21,763 bases of DNA from Pseudomonadota bacterium (GTDB lineage: Bacteria; Pseudomonadota; Gammaproteobacteria; Xanthomonadales; Xanthomonadaceae), in the NCBI GenBank assembly GCA_023386795.1, contig JAEWJB010000069.1, positions 1 to 21,763 on the forward strand, given 5' to 3'. This document shows positions 1 to 6,337 of the stretch, in pieces; within the stretch, counting starts at the first letter, position 1, and every line of letters begins with the position of its first letter. The notes below the pieces were generated by a model. That model worked only from the letters and a program-made list of their open reading frames with translations. It was not told the origin of the DNA and did not search any database. Position numbers and translations under genes: made by a program.

Positions 1-839
1 CACCGGGTGAGGACGCGCCGCCGCCGCGTCCGGTCATGCCCAGCGACGCCTCGCGCATCAAGATGAAGGCGGGCATGCGCCCGCTGGTGGTGGCCATCGA
101 TCCCGGCCACGGCGGCCAGGACCCGGGCGCCATCGGCCCGACCGGCAAGCGCGAGAAAGACGTCACCCTGGCGGTGGCGCGCGAGCTTGCGCGGCAGGTC
201 AATGCCACGCCGGGCCTGAAGGCCTATCTCACCCGCGATACCGACGTGTTCATCCCGCTGCCGATGCGCGCGAAGAAGGCGCGCGCGGCCGGTGCGGACA
301 TCTTCATCTCCATCCACGCCGACGCCGCGGAGAACCGCAGCGCGAGCGGCTCGTCGGTGTACGTGCTGTCGACGAAGGGCGCCTCCTCGCAGCGCGCCCG
401 CTGGCTGGCGGACAAGGAAAACGCGGCCGACCTGGTCGGCGGCGTGCGCCTGCAGCAGACCGAGAACACGCTGGCCAACGTCCTGCTGGACCTGGCGCAG
501 AGCGGCCACATGAAGGCGTCCGAAGATGCCGCCGGCCACGTGCTGAGCGGCCTGAAGGACATCGGCAACAACCACAAGCCGTCGCTGGAGCGTGCGAACT
601 TCGCCGTGCTGCGCACGTCCGACATGCCGGCGATGCTGGTGGAAACGGCCTTCATCTCCAACCCGGATGAAGAGCGCCGCCTCACCGACCCGGGTTACCA
701 GCGCAAGCTGGCCGGCGCGGTGCTCGATGGCGTCAATACGTTCTTCACCCGCCAGCCGCCGCCGGGCACGCTGTACGCGGCGCGCGCGCAGGCGGAAATG
801 GATGCGGCCGCCGGCACGGTGGCCGGCGGCAGCCGCTGA
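1..839 (+). CDS. amiC: N-acetylmuramoyl-L-alanine amidase, AmiC/AmiB type (5' truncated by window edge)
   Basis: Zinc-dependent periplasmic amidase (Amidase_3 family) that cuts the amide bond between MurNAc and the stem peptide during daughter-cell separation. The frame is open to the first base of the window, so the gene starts upstream; the signal peptide and AMIN domain expected for AmiB/AmiC are not visible. Numbering from the ATG at base 36, the catalytic domain begins near residue 17. The family zinc ligands are readable: His25 in DPGHGG, Glu40 in GKREKD and His94 in SIHAD. The catalytic Glu203 lies in LVETAFISNP. The stretch around residues 155-182 fits the autoinhibitory segment found in division amidases. 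No C-terminal LysM domain is present; the protein ends in an Ala/Gly-rich tail. It is followed closely by mutL on the same strand, an order I associate with Xanthomonadaceae. The family is certain; the amiC versus amiB label is less so. Confidence 0.93.
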   Translation, partial: PGEDAPPPRPVMPSDASRIKMKAGMRPLVVAIDPGHGGQDPGAIGPTGKREKDVTLAVARELARQVNATPGLKAYLTRDTDVFIPLPMRAKKARAAGADIFISIHADAAENRSASGSSVYVLSTKGASSQRARWLADKENAADLVGGVRLQQTENTLANVLLDLAQSGHMKASEDAAGHVLSGLKDIGNNHKPSLERANFAVLRTSDMPAMLVETAFISNPDEERRLTDPGYQRKLAGAVLDGVNTFFTRQPPPGTLYAARAQAEMDAAAGTVAGGSR

Positions 840-847
840 AGCTCGGC

Positions 848-853
848 TATCAT
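848..853 (+). promoter_or_regulatory. candidate -10 element upstream of mutL
   Basis: TATCAT lies 9 bases after the amidase stop codon. It matches the sigma70 -10 consensus at five of six positions, but no recognisable -35 sits 17 bases upstream (GGCGGC there). If used, transcription would start near base 860 and give mutL a leader of about 95 bases. This is inference from the motif only. Confidence 0.3.
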
Positions 854-953
854 CTGCGCTGTCTCGATGAAGACGGCGCCCCGCGGCGCCGAACGCCGTG
901 CCCCTGATCGCCCCGCAGCTTCTCTTCCCACGCCAATCCGCCCGGTGGACGCC

Positions 954-2795
954 ATGACGATCCGCCAGTTGCCGGACATCCTGGTCAACCAGATCGCCGC
1001 CGGCGAGGTGGTCGAACGACCTGCGTCGGTGGTCAAGGAATTGGTCGAGAACGCCATCGATGCCGGTGCACGGCGCGTGGACATCGAACTGGAAGAAGGC
1101 GGCGTGCGGCTGATCCGCATCCGCGACGACGGCGCGGGCATCGCGCCGGAGGAACTGCCGCTGGCGGTGTCGCGCCACGCCACCAGCAAGATCGCCTCGC
1201 TCGACGACCTCGAAGCGGTGGCCACGCTGGGTTTCCGTGGCGAGGCGTTGCCGTCGATTGCCTCGGTCAGCCGCTTTACCCTGGTCTCGCGCCAGGCCCA
1301 CGCCGAGCACGGCTCGGCATTGCAGGTCGACGGCGGGCGCGTGGGCGAGGTGCAGCCGCGCGCGCACGCACCGGGCACCACGGTGGAAGTGCGCGAGCTG
1401 TTCTACAACGTGCCGGCGCGGCGCAAGTTCCTGCGCGCCGAACGCACCGAGCTGGGCCACATCGAGGAATGGCTGCGCTCGCTGGCGCTGGCGCGGCCGG
1501 ACATCGAGCTGCGCGTGTCGCACAACGGCAAGCCTTCGCGGCGTTACCGCCCCGGCGACCTGTATTCGGACGCGCGCCTGGGCGAGACGCTGGGCGATGA
1601 CTTCGCCCGCCAGTCGCTGCGCGTGGACCACAGCGGCGCCGGCTTGCGCCTGCATGGCTGGATATCGCAGCCGCATTACTCGCGTGCCAGCGCCGACCAG
1701 CAGTACCTGTACGTCAACGGCCGTTCGGTGCGCGACCGCAGCGTGGCCCATGCGGTAAAGATGGCCTACGGCGACGTGCTCTACCACGGCCGCCAGCCGG
1801 CCTACGTGCTGTTCCTGGAACTGGATCCCACGCGCGTGGACGTCAACGTGCATCCGGCCAAGCACGAGGTGCGCTTCCGCGATTCGCGGCTGATCCACGA
1901 TTTCGTCTACCGCACCTTGCAGGACGCCCTCGCGCAGACCCGCGCCGGTGCCGCCACCACGCAGCCGGCGACCATGTCCACGCTCGCGCCGGGCAGCACG
2001 CCGCCGGCCGCGGCGATGGCGTTGTCCGGCGGTGAGGGCGGCTTTCGCGACTGGCGCCCGGCGCAGTCGCCGCTGGGCCTGCGCGTTGACGAAGCCCCGG
2101 GCGCCTACGCGGCGCTGTATGGCGCTTCGGGTGGCGCTTCGCTGAACCAGCCGGTGCCGCCGATGCCGGTCGACCAGGCGGGCCTGCCGCAGACATCCGC
2201 CGATGCCGGCGTGCCGCCATTGGGCTATGCCATCGCGCAGCTGCACGGCATCTACATCCTGGCCGAGAACGCCGAAGGCCTGATCGTGGTGGACATGCAT
2301 GCCGCGCACGAGCGTATCGGCTATGAGCGCCTCAAGGGCGCCCACGATGGCATCGGCCTGCACGCGCAACCGTTGCTGGTGCCGATCACGATGATGGTCG
2401 GCGAACGCGAGGCCGATGTGGCCGAACGCGAGGCCGAGACACTTGCCGCGCTGGGTTTCGAGGTCACCCGCGCCGGGCCGCAATCGCTGCATGTACGCAG
2501 CATTCCCGCACTGCTGGCACAGGCCGAGCCCGAGGCACTGCTGCGCGATGTACTCTCGGACCTGCGCGAGCATGGGCAGACGCGCCGCGTCGCCGGTGCC
2601 CGCGACGAACTGCTTTCCACCATGGCCTGCCATGGCGCGGTGCGGGCGAACCGCCGGCTCACGTTGCCGGAAATGAACGCCCTGCTGCGCGACATGGAAG
2701 CCACCGAGCGTTCGGGGCAATGCAACCATGGCCGCCCGACCTGGGCGCGCTTTTCGTTGGCGGAAATCGATCGTTGGTTCTTACGGGGGCGTTGA
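954..2795 (+). CDS. mutL: DNA mismatch repair protein MutL, endonuclease-motif type
   Basis: MutL couples MutS mismatch recognition to strand incision and removal. The 613-residue length is close to E. coli MutL (615). The start at 954 gives the canonical opening MTIRQLPDILVNQIAAGEVV; an in-frame ATG at 867 would add 29 residues without family resemblance. The GHKL ATPase motifs are intact: ELVENAIDAGA, RDDGAGI, RHATSKI and TLGFRGEALPS. A low-complexity Ala/Pro linker joins this to the C-terminal dimerisation domain. That domain carries DMHAAHERIGYE, which fits the metal-binding endonuclease pattern D-x-H-A-x2-E-x4-E, together with ACHGAVR and CNHGRPT near the end. E. coli-type MutL, which works with MutH, lacks this motif, so this enzyme probably nicks DNA itself. 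The stop codon overlaps the next start (TGATG), which suggests translational coupling. Confidence 0.97.
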   Translation: MTIRQLPDILVNQIAAGEVVERPASVVKELVENAIDAGARRVDIELEEGGVRLIRIRDDGAGIAPEELPLAVSRHATSKIASLDDLEAVATLGFRGEALPSIASVSRFTLVSRQAHAEHGSALQVDGGRVGEVQPRAHAPGTTVEVRELFYNVPARRKFLRAERTELGHIEEWLRSLALARPDIELRVSHNGKPSRRYRPGDLYSDARLGETLGDDFARQSLRVDHSGAGLRLHGWISQPHYSRASADQQYLYVNGRSVRDRSVAHAVKMAYGDVLYHGRQPAYVLFLELDPTRVDVNVHPAKHEVRFRDSRLIHDFVYRTLQDALAQTRAGAATTQPATMSTLAPGSTPPAAAMALSGGEGGFRDWRPAQSPLGLRVDEAPGAYAALYGASGGASLNQPVPPMPVDQAGLPQTSADAGVPPLGYAIAQLHGIYILAENAEGLIVVDMHAAHERIGYERLKGAHDGIGLHAQPLLVPITMMVGEREADVAEREAETLAALGFEVTRAGPQSLHVRSIPALLAQAEPEALLRDVLSDLREHGQTRRVAGARDELLSTMACHGAVRANRRLTLPEMNALLRDMEATERSGQCNHGRPTWARFSLAEIDRWFLRGR

Positions 2796-3742
2796 TGAGT
2801 GTGCGCAATGGGGGGAAGTGGGGCTGGCTGCTCGCCTTGGCGTGGCTGGCCGGCTGCGGGGGCAACAACGACGCGCCCGGGGGCGCGGCACAACAAAAGG
2901 CGGTGACGGCCGATCCGCAGTTCCTCGCCGACAACCAGGTATGGCGCGACGAGCGCCTGGCCGAGCTGCGCAAGCCGGATGGCTGGACCACGCTGGTGGG
3001 CCTGCACTGGCTGGAACTGAAGGCGCATTACATCGGCAGCGGCAGCACCAGCGGCATCCGGCTGGCGGTGGGGCCGGAGAAGATGGGCATGGTGCAGGTG
3101 GTCGGCGACCAGGTCTGGTTCGTGCCGGAGAAGGGCGTGCCGCTCACCGTGGACGGCAAGCCGCTCACTGGCAAGGTGCGCTTTTACAGCGACCACGACG
3201 AAACCCCCACGGTCATTGGCTTCGACGAAGGCAAGGGCCTGATGACGCTGATCCAGCGCGGCGATCGGCGCGCGCTGCGCGTGCGCCATGCCGATGCGCC
3301 GACCCATACCGGCTTCCGCGGCCTGGACTACTGGCCGGCCGATCCGTCCTGGCGCATCCAGGCGCGCTTCGTGCCGCACGACGTCGGCAAGACGCTGCCG
3401 GTGGTGGACATCACCAGCCTGGTCACCGAGCAGCCCAACGCCGGCGCCATCGAGTTCGAGCGCAACGGCCAGACCTACCGGCTGGAAGCCATCGGCGAGC
3501 CGGGCCGCGACCTGTTCGTGGTCTTCGCCGACCGCACCAGCGGCCACGGCAGCTATTCGGCCGGGCGTTTCCTCGATGTCGGCGCGCCGGACGCGCAAGG
3601 CCACGTGGTGATCGACTTCAACCGCGCCTACAACCCGCCTTGCGCGTTCACCGCCTTCGCCACCTGCCCGCTGCCGCCGCCGGAAAACCGGATGGACCTT
3701 CTGGTGGAAGCGGGCGAAAAGACCTACCACCATCCGGATTGA
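2795..3742 (+). CDS. DUF1684 domain lipoprotein
   Basis: A 315-residue predicted lipoprotein of the DUF1684 family (PF07920). The ATG at 2795 overlaps the mutL stop and gives a short basic N-terminus, a hydrophobic segment and the lipobox LAGC (Cys at about residue 21), so the mature protein should be membrane-anchored. An ATG 75 bases upstream inside mutL would spoil this signal. Family hallmarks include WRDERLAELRKPDGWTTLVGLHWLE near the mature N-terminus, the central RGDRRALRVRHADAPT segment with LDYWPADPSWRI after it, and the conserved C-terminal block DFNRAYNPPCAFTAFATCPL followed by PPENR. That last block holds two cysteines that could pair. The molecular function of DUF1684 proteins is not established to my knowledge. 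Here the gene sits between mutL and a TraB/GumN gene with almost no spacing, so it is probably co-transcribed with both. Confidence 0.92.
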   Translation: MSVRNGGKWGWLLALAWLAGCGGNNDAPGGAAQQKAVTADPQFLADNQVWRDERLAELRKPDGWTTLVGLHWLELKAHYIGSGSTSGIRLAVGPEKMGMVQVVGDQVWFVPEKGVPLTVDGKPLTGKVRFYSDHDETPTVIGFDEGKGLMTLIQRGDRRALRVRHADAPTHTGFRGLDYWPADPSWRIQARFVPHDVGKTLPVVDITSLVTEQPNAGAIEFERNGQTYRLEAIGEPGRDLFVVFADRTSGHGSYSAGRFLDVGAPDAQGHVVIDFNRAYNPPCAFTAFATCPLPPPENRMDLLVEAGEKTYHHPD

Positions 3743-3745
3743 TCG

Positions 3746-4684
3746 ATGAAAAGCCGTTTCGCGCGTTGGCTCGGTGCTTCACTGCTCGGCTTGCTGCTGG
3801 TGGGGGTGGCGCTGGCCGTTCCGCTGGCCGGGGCGGCGGGCAAGGCGCCGCCGACGCCGTTGCTGTGGAAGGTCAGCGCGCGCGATGGCAGCAGCCTTTA
3901 CCTGCTCGGTTCGTTTCACCTGCTCAAACCGGACGACTATCCGCTTGCAGCGCAGGTGGATGCCGCGTTCGCCAAGTCCACGCGGGTGATCTTCGAATTG
4001 CCCGCCGAGCAGGTGCAATCGCCGGCGCTGGCCGCGCAGATGCTGCAGGCCGCCACGCGCACCGACGGGCGCACCCTGCGCGATGACCTTTCGCCGGCGC
4101 AGTGGTCGGCGTTGCAGGCGTATGCGGCCGCTCATGGCATGTCGGTGGAGGCGCTGTCCGGCTTGGAGGTGTGGTTCGTCGGCTTGAGCGTGAGCCTGTC
4201 GGAGATGGCCACGCAGGGCCTGGACCCTTCGCTGGGCCTGGACCAGCACTTCATGCGGCTGGCGGAGCAGGCGGGCAAGCCGACCGGGGGCCTGGAGACG
4301 GCAGCCGAGCAGATCGCGCTGCTGGATGGCATGTCGCTGGAAGAACAGCGGCAGATGTTGGCCGAGGCGCTGGACGACGCCCGCGAAGGCAACCAGCAGA
4401 CGCGCGCGCTGCACGATGCATGGCGCGCGGGCGATGCCAGGCGCATGTGGTCGGAGATGGCGCTGGACATGAAGCGCCAATACCCGGCGCTGTATCGCAA
4501 CATCAACGTGGCCCGCAACGATCGCTGGGTGCCGAAGCTGGAGCGCTACCTGCAGCCGGGGCAGGGCACCACGCTGGTGGTGGTAGGCACCTTGCACCTG
4601 CTGGGCGAGGACGGCGTGGTGGAGAAGCTGCGCGCGCGCGGCTACCAGGTCGAACGCGTGGCCACCGCTGATTCCGCACTGTAG
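3746..4684 (+). CDS. TraB/GumN family protein (secreted, TIKI-like)
   Basis: A 312-residue protein of the TraB/PrgY/GumN family (PF01963), distantly related to TIKI metalloproteases. A signal peptide or membrane anchor is visible at residues 8-32 (hydrophobic, ending near GAAGKAPP). The two signature G-x-x-H motifs of the family lie at residues 55-58 (GSFH) and 281-284 (GTLH), one near each end of the domain. They are proposed to form a metal site with nearby acidic residues. The internal block LETAAEQIALLDGM is also typical of the family. The start follows the DUF1684 stop by 3 bases, so the gene is the last of the mutL-DUF1684-gumN unit. The TAG stop is part of the GTAG head of the following REP palindrome. 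The substrate is unknown; GumN itself is named from a gene next to the xanthan cluster and has no proven role. Confidence 0.9.
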   Translation: MKSRFARWLGASLLGLLLVGVALAVPLAGAAGKAPPTPLLWKVSARDGSSLYLLGSFHLLKPDDYPLAAQVDAAFAKSTRVIFELPAEQVQSPALAAQMLQAATRTDGRTLRDDLSPAQWSALQAYAAAHGMSVEALSGLEVWFVGLSVSLSEMATQGLDPSLGLDQHFMRLAEQAGKPTGGLETAAEQIALLDGMSLEEQRQMLAEALDDAREGNQQTRALHDAWRAGDARRMWSEMALDMKRQYPALYRNINVARNDRWVPKLERYLQPGQGTTLVVVGTLHLLGEDGVVEKLRARGYQVERVATADSAL

Positions 4685-4770
4685 GAGCGGCTTCAGCCGC
4701 GACGCGACCTACTTCCGCGGGTGGCGTTGCTTTCGATGATTCCCGCGGTCGCGGCTGAAGCCGCTCCTAC
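4681..4770. repeat. Paired REP palindromes (BIME/REPIN-like), copy 1
   Basis: Two copies of a 23-base element stand in opposite orientation. They occupy 4681-4703 and 4748-4770 and are perfect reverse complements. Each begins with the head GTAG and contains the small palindrome GCGGCTTCAGCCGC. The 44-base spacer has its own inner complementarity (CCGCGGG against CCCGCGG), so the whole unit can fold as one long hairpin. GTAG-headed REPs mobilised by RAYT transposases are known from Stenotrophomonas and relatives; no RAYT gene lies in this window. The first head overlaps the stop codon of the upstream gene (4682-4684). The element lies between convergent genes, where it may attenuate read-through. 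Confidence 0.88.
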
Positions 4771-4776
4771 AGCGAA

Positions 4777-4804
4777 GCAGGAGCAGCGCAGGCGCGGCTC
4801 CTGC
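4777..4804. repeat. Short inverted repeat downstream of phaR
   Basis: A perfect 8-base inverted repeat (GCAGGAGC at 4777-4784, GCTCCTGC at 4797-4804) with a 12-base loop lies 11 bases beyond the phaR stop codon. There is no T-tract on either side, so it is a weak candidate for a terminator. It could instead be a decayed relative of the neighbouring REP, since both contain GGAGC. Confidence 0.35.
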
Positions 4805-4815
4805 GCGGGAGCGGC

Positions 4816-5349
4816 TCAGCGGCGCGTCTTGCTGCCGGCGGCGGCGGTCGGGCCGGCGGACGGGTTGCCCGTACCGGTGCCAGTGCCCGTGCCGCCCGAC
4901 GGGCCACGGCCGAAGCCGGCGCCGAAATTGCGCTGGAATTCCTGCCACAGCTCCAGGTTGCGCTCGGTGAGCTGGTTCATCATCGCCCACGGCGTCTGGC
5001 CGAGCAGGTTGCCCATCTGCTGGCGGAATTGCTGCTGCTGTTCCAGGAATACCTGCATGCTGCGTTCAAGGTAGTTGCCCATGAAGCCCTGCAGCGAATC
5101 CCCGTAGAAGCGGATGATCTGGCTCAGCAGCTGGGTGGACAGCATCGGTTCGCCGTCCGATTCCTGGTCGGCGATGATCTGCAGCAGGACCGAACGGGTC
5201 AGGTCTTCGCCACTCTTGGCGTCGCGGACCTCGAAATCCTCGCCGTCGATGATGAGCTGGCGCACATCCTCGATGGTGATGTAGCTGGAGATCTCGGTGT
5301 CGTAGAGGCGACGGTTGGGATACTTCTTGATGATGCGAAGTGCAGCCAT
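4816..5349 (-). CDS. phaR: Polyhydroxyalkanoate synthesis repressor PhaR
   Basis: A DNA-binding regulator of polyhydroxybutyrate (PHB) metabolism that, in studied species, also binds PHB granules and so releases phasin and pha promoters when polymer appears. The N-terminal PHB_acc_N domain is unmistakable: RIIKKYPNRRLYDTE, SSYITIEDVRQLI and a basic-acidic run to about residue 60. The PHB_acc region follows (LLSQIIRFYGDSLQGFMGNYLE) and then a Gln-rich amphipathic stretch (QVFLEQQQQFRQQM). The last 30 or so residues are disordered, with Gly-Thr repeats encoded by four tandem CCnGTR-type hexamers at 4868-4891. I prefer the ATG at 5349 (177 aa) because family members start a few residues before RIIKKYP; a GTG at 5361 would add four residues. 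It follows phaB on the same strand after a 183-base gap that holds candidate operators. Confidence 0.95.
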   Translation of the reverse strand: MAALRIIKKYPNRRLYDTEISSYITIEDVRQLIIDGEDFEVRDAKSGEDLTRSVLLQIIADQESDGEPMLSTQLLSQIIRFYGDSLQGFMGNYLERSMQVFLEQQQQFRQQMGNLLGQTPWAMMNQLTERNLELWQEFQRNFGAGFGRGPSGGTGTGTGTGNPSAGPTAAAGSKTRR

Positions 5350-5391
5350 GAAAGCAGTCACTCGGTCCGGTGTGTGCGCAGGATGGCGCAG

Positions 5392-5506
5392 TGCAACAGT
5401 GCTTGCAACCGCCGGAAGTCAGGGGGGATGGGGCTTGCGGGCGAAAAAATGTTGCGCAGCATGAGCTTGCGCGGTTTTTCATGCTGCACCTGAACCATGC
5501 AGCATG
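5392..5506. promoter_or_regulatory. Cluster of TGC-containing inverted repeats, candidate PhaR operators
   Basis: The gap between phaB and phaR holds three inverted repeats. The strongest is CATGCTGCA-n9-TGCAGCATG (5480-5506, perfect 9-base arms). The second is GCGCA-n9-TGCGC (5454-5472). The third is TGCAA-n6-TTGCA (5392-5407). Centre-to-centre spacings are 30 and about 63.5 bases, close to three and six helical turns. PhaR of Paracoccus is described as binding TGC-rich sites (CTGC and GCAG half-sites) and repressing its own gene. The location just upstream of phaR therefore suggests autoregulation. Neither strand shows a T-tract after the large palindrome in the sense needed for a terminator of phaB (the minus strand reads AAAAA there). 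The repeats are seen; the operator role is inferred. Confidence 0.45.
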
Positions 5507-5532
5507 GCCGGGCGGCCACGCCGCTGCGCGGC

Positions 5533-6273
5533 TTACCAGCCCATGTGGTGGCCGCCGTTGATGTCCAGGTTGGAGCCGGTGATCCACGCCGCTTCCTCGG
5601 CCACCAGGAACGCCACCGCATAGGCGATCTCTTCCGGCTTGCCCAAGCGGCCGGTGGGGATGTCGGCCACGATCTTGGCGCGCACTTCCTCGGGCACGGC
5701 CATCACCATGTCGGTGGCGACATAGCCGGGCGACACCGTGTTGACGGTGATGCCGAACGCCGCGTTCTCGCGCGCCAGCGAAATGGTGAAGCCATGCATG
5801 CCGGCCTTGGCCGCGGCGTAGTTGGCCTGGCCGTACTGGCCCTTGAGGCCGTTGATCGAGCTGATCTGGATGACCCGGCCCCAGCCACGCTTGCGCATGC
5901 CCTCGATGACCGGGCGGGTGACGTTGAACACCGAATTGAGGTTGGTGTTGATCACCTCGTGCCACTGCTCGGCGCTCATGCGGTGGAAGGTGGTGTCACG
6001 GGTGATGCCGGCGTTGTTGACCAGGATCTCCACCGGGCCCAGGGCGGCCTCCACGTCGTGGATCAGCGCCTTGGCGTGTTCGGAAGAAGCCACGTCCCCC
6101 TTGAACAGCGCGATCTGGTAACCCGCGGCCTGCATGCGCTGTTCCCAGGCGCGCGCCTTTTCCTCGTTGCGGTAGTTGGTCGCCACCCGGTGGCCCTGGT
6201 CGGCCAGGCGCTTGCAGATGGCGGTACCGATGCCGCCGGTGCCGCCGGTGACCAGCGCGACGCGGGATGTCAT
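5533..6273 (-). CDS. phaB: Acetoacetyl-CoA reductase (NADPH), PhaB
   Basis: Reduces acetoacetyl-CoA to (R)-3-hydroxybutyryl-CoA, the monomer precursor for PHB. It is a short-chain dehydrogenase/reductase of 246 residues, the same length as the Ralstonia enzyme. The cofactor motif TGGTGGIG spans residues 9-16, NNAG lies at 86-89, and the active site has Ser138/139, Tyr152 and Lys156 (YxxxK). PhaB-specific features rather than FabG ones include RNEEKARAWE after the second beta strand, the GLKGQYGQANY segment around the active site, and the C-terminus GGHHMGW. A GGAG lies about 7 bases before the ATG. It follows gluQ by 64 bases and precedes phaR. No PHA synthase (phaC), thiolase or phasin gene is in the window, so the rest of the pathway must be elsewhere. 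Confidence 0.96.
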   Translation of the reverse strand: MTSRVALVTGGTGGIGTAICKRLADQGHRVATNYRNEEKARAWEQRMQAAGYQIALFKGDVASSEHAKALIHDVEAALGPVEILVNNAGITRDTTFHRMSAEQWHEVINTNLNSVFNVTRPVIEGMRKRGWGRVIQISSINGLKGQYGQANYAAAKAGMHGFTISLARENAAFGITVNTVSPGYVATDMVMAVPEEVRAKIVADIPTGRLGKPEEIAYAVAFLVAEEAAWITGSNLDINGGHHMGW

Positions 6274-6303
6274 GGATGCTCCGAACAGGAAAGGAATGGT
6301 TCG

Positions 6304-6309
6304 ATTCTA
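6304..6309 (-). promoter_or_regulatory. candidate -10 element for phaB
   Basis: On the minus strand TAGAAT (five of six to TATAAT) lies about 31 bases before the phaB ATG, and a GGAG ribosome site sits in between. No good -35 is seen at the expected distance. If functional, phaB has its own short leader and does not depend on read-through from gluQ. Confidence 0.35.
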
Positions 6310-6337
6310 GACAAGGAAACGGCGCCGTGCCCGCGCC

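Noticed and set aside
867..953. An upstream ATG extending MutL by 29 residues
   Set aside because: The extra residues are unlike any MutL N-terminus, and the canonical MTIRQLPDILVNQIAAGE begins at 954.
4681..4770. The paired repeats as a CRISPR array or transposon ends
   Set aside because: There are only two arms, in inverted orientation, with no regular spacers, no target duplication and no transposase; the GTAG head and small palindrome fit REP elements.
5480..5506. The large palindrome as a Rho-independent terminator for phaB
   Set aside because: On the phaB-sense strand the palindrome is followed by A residues, not T residues, so it lacks the required tract.
5350..5532. A possible small protein in the phaB-phaR gap
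   Set aside because: Several ATG codons exist on the minus strand but the frames run through phaR in the wrong phase and look compositionally random; the inverted repeats explain the gap better.
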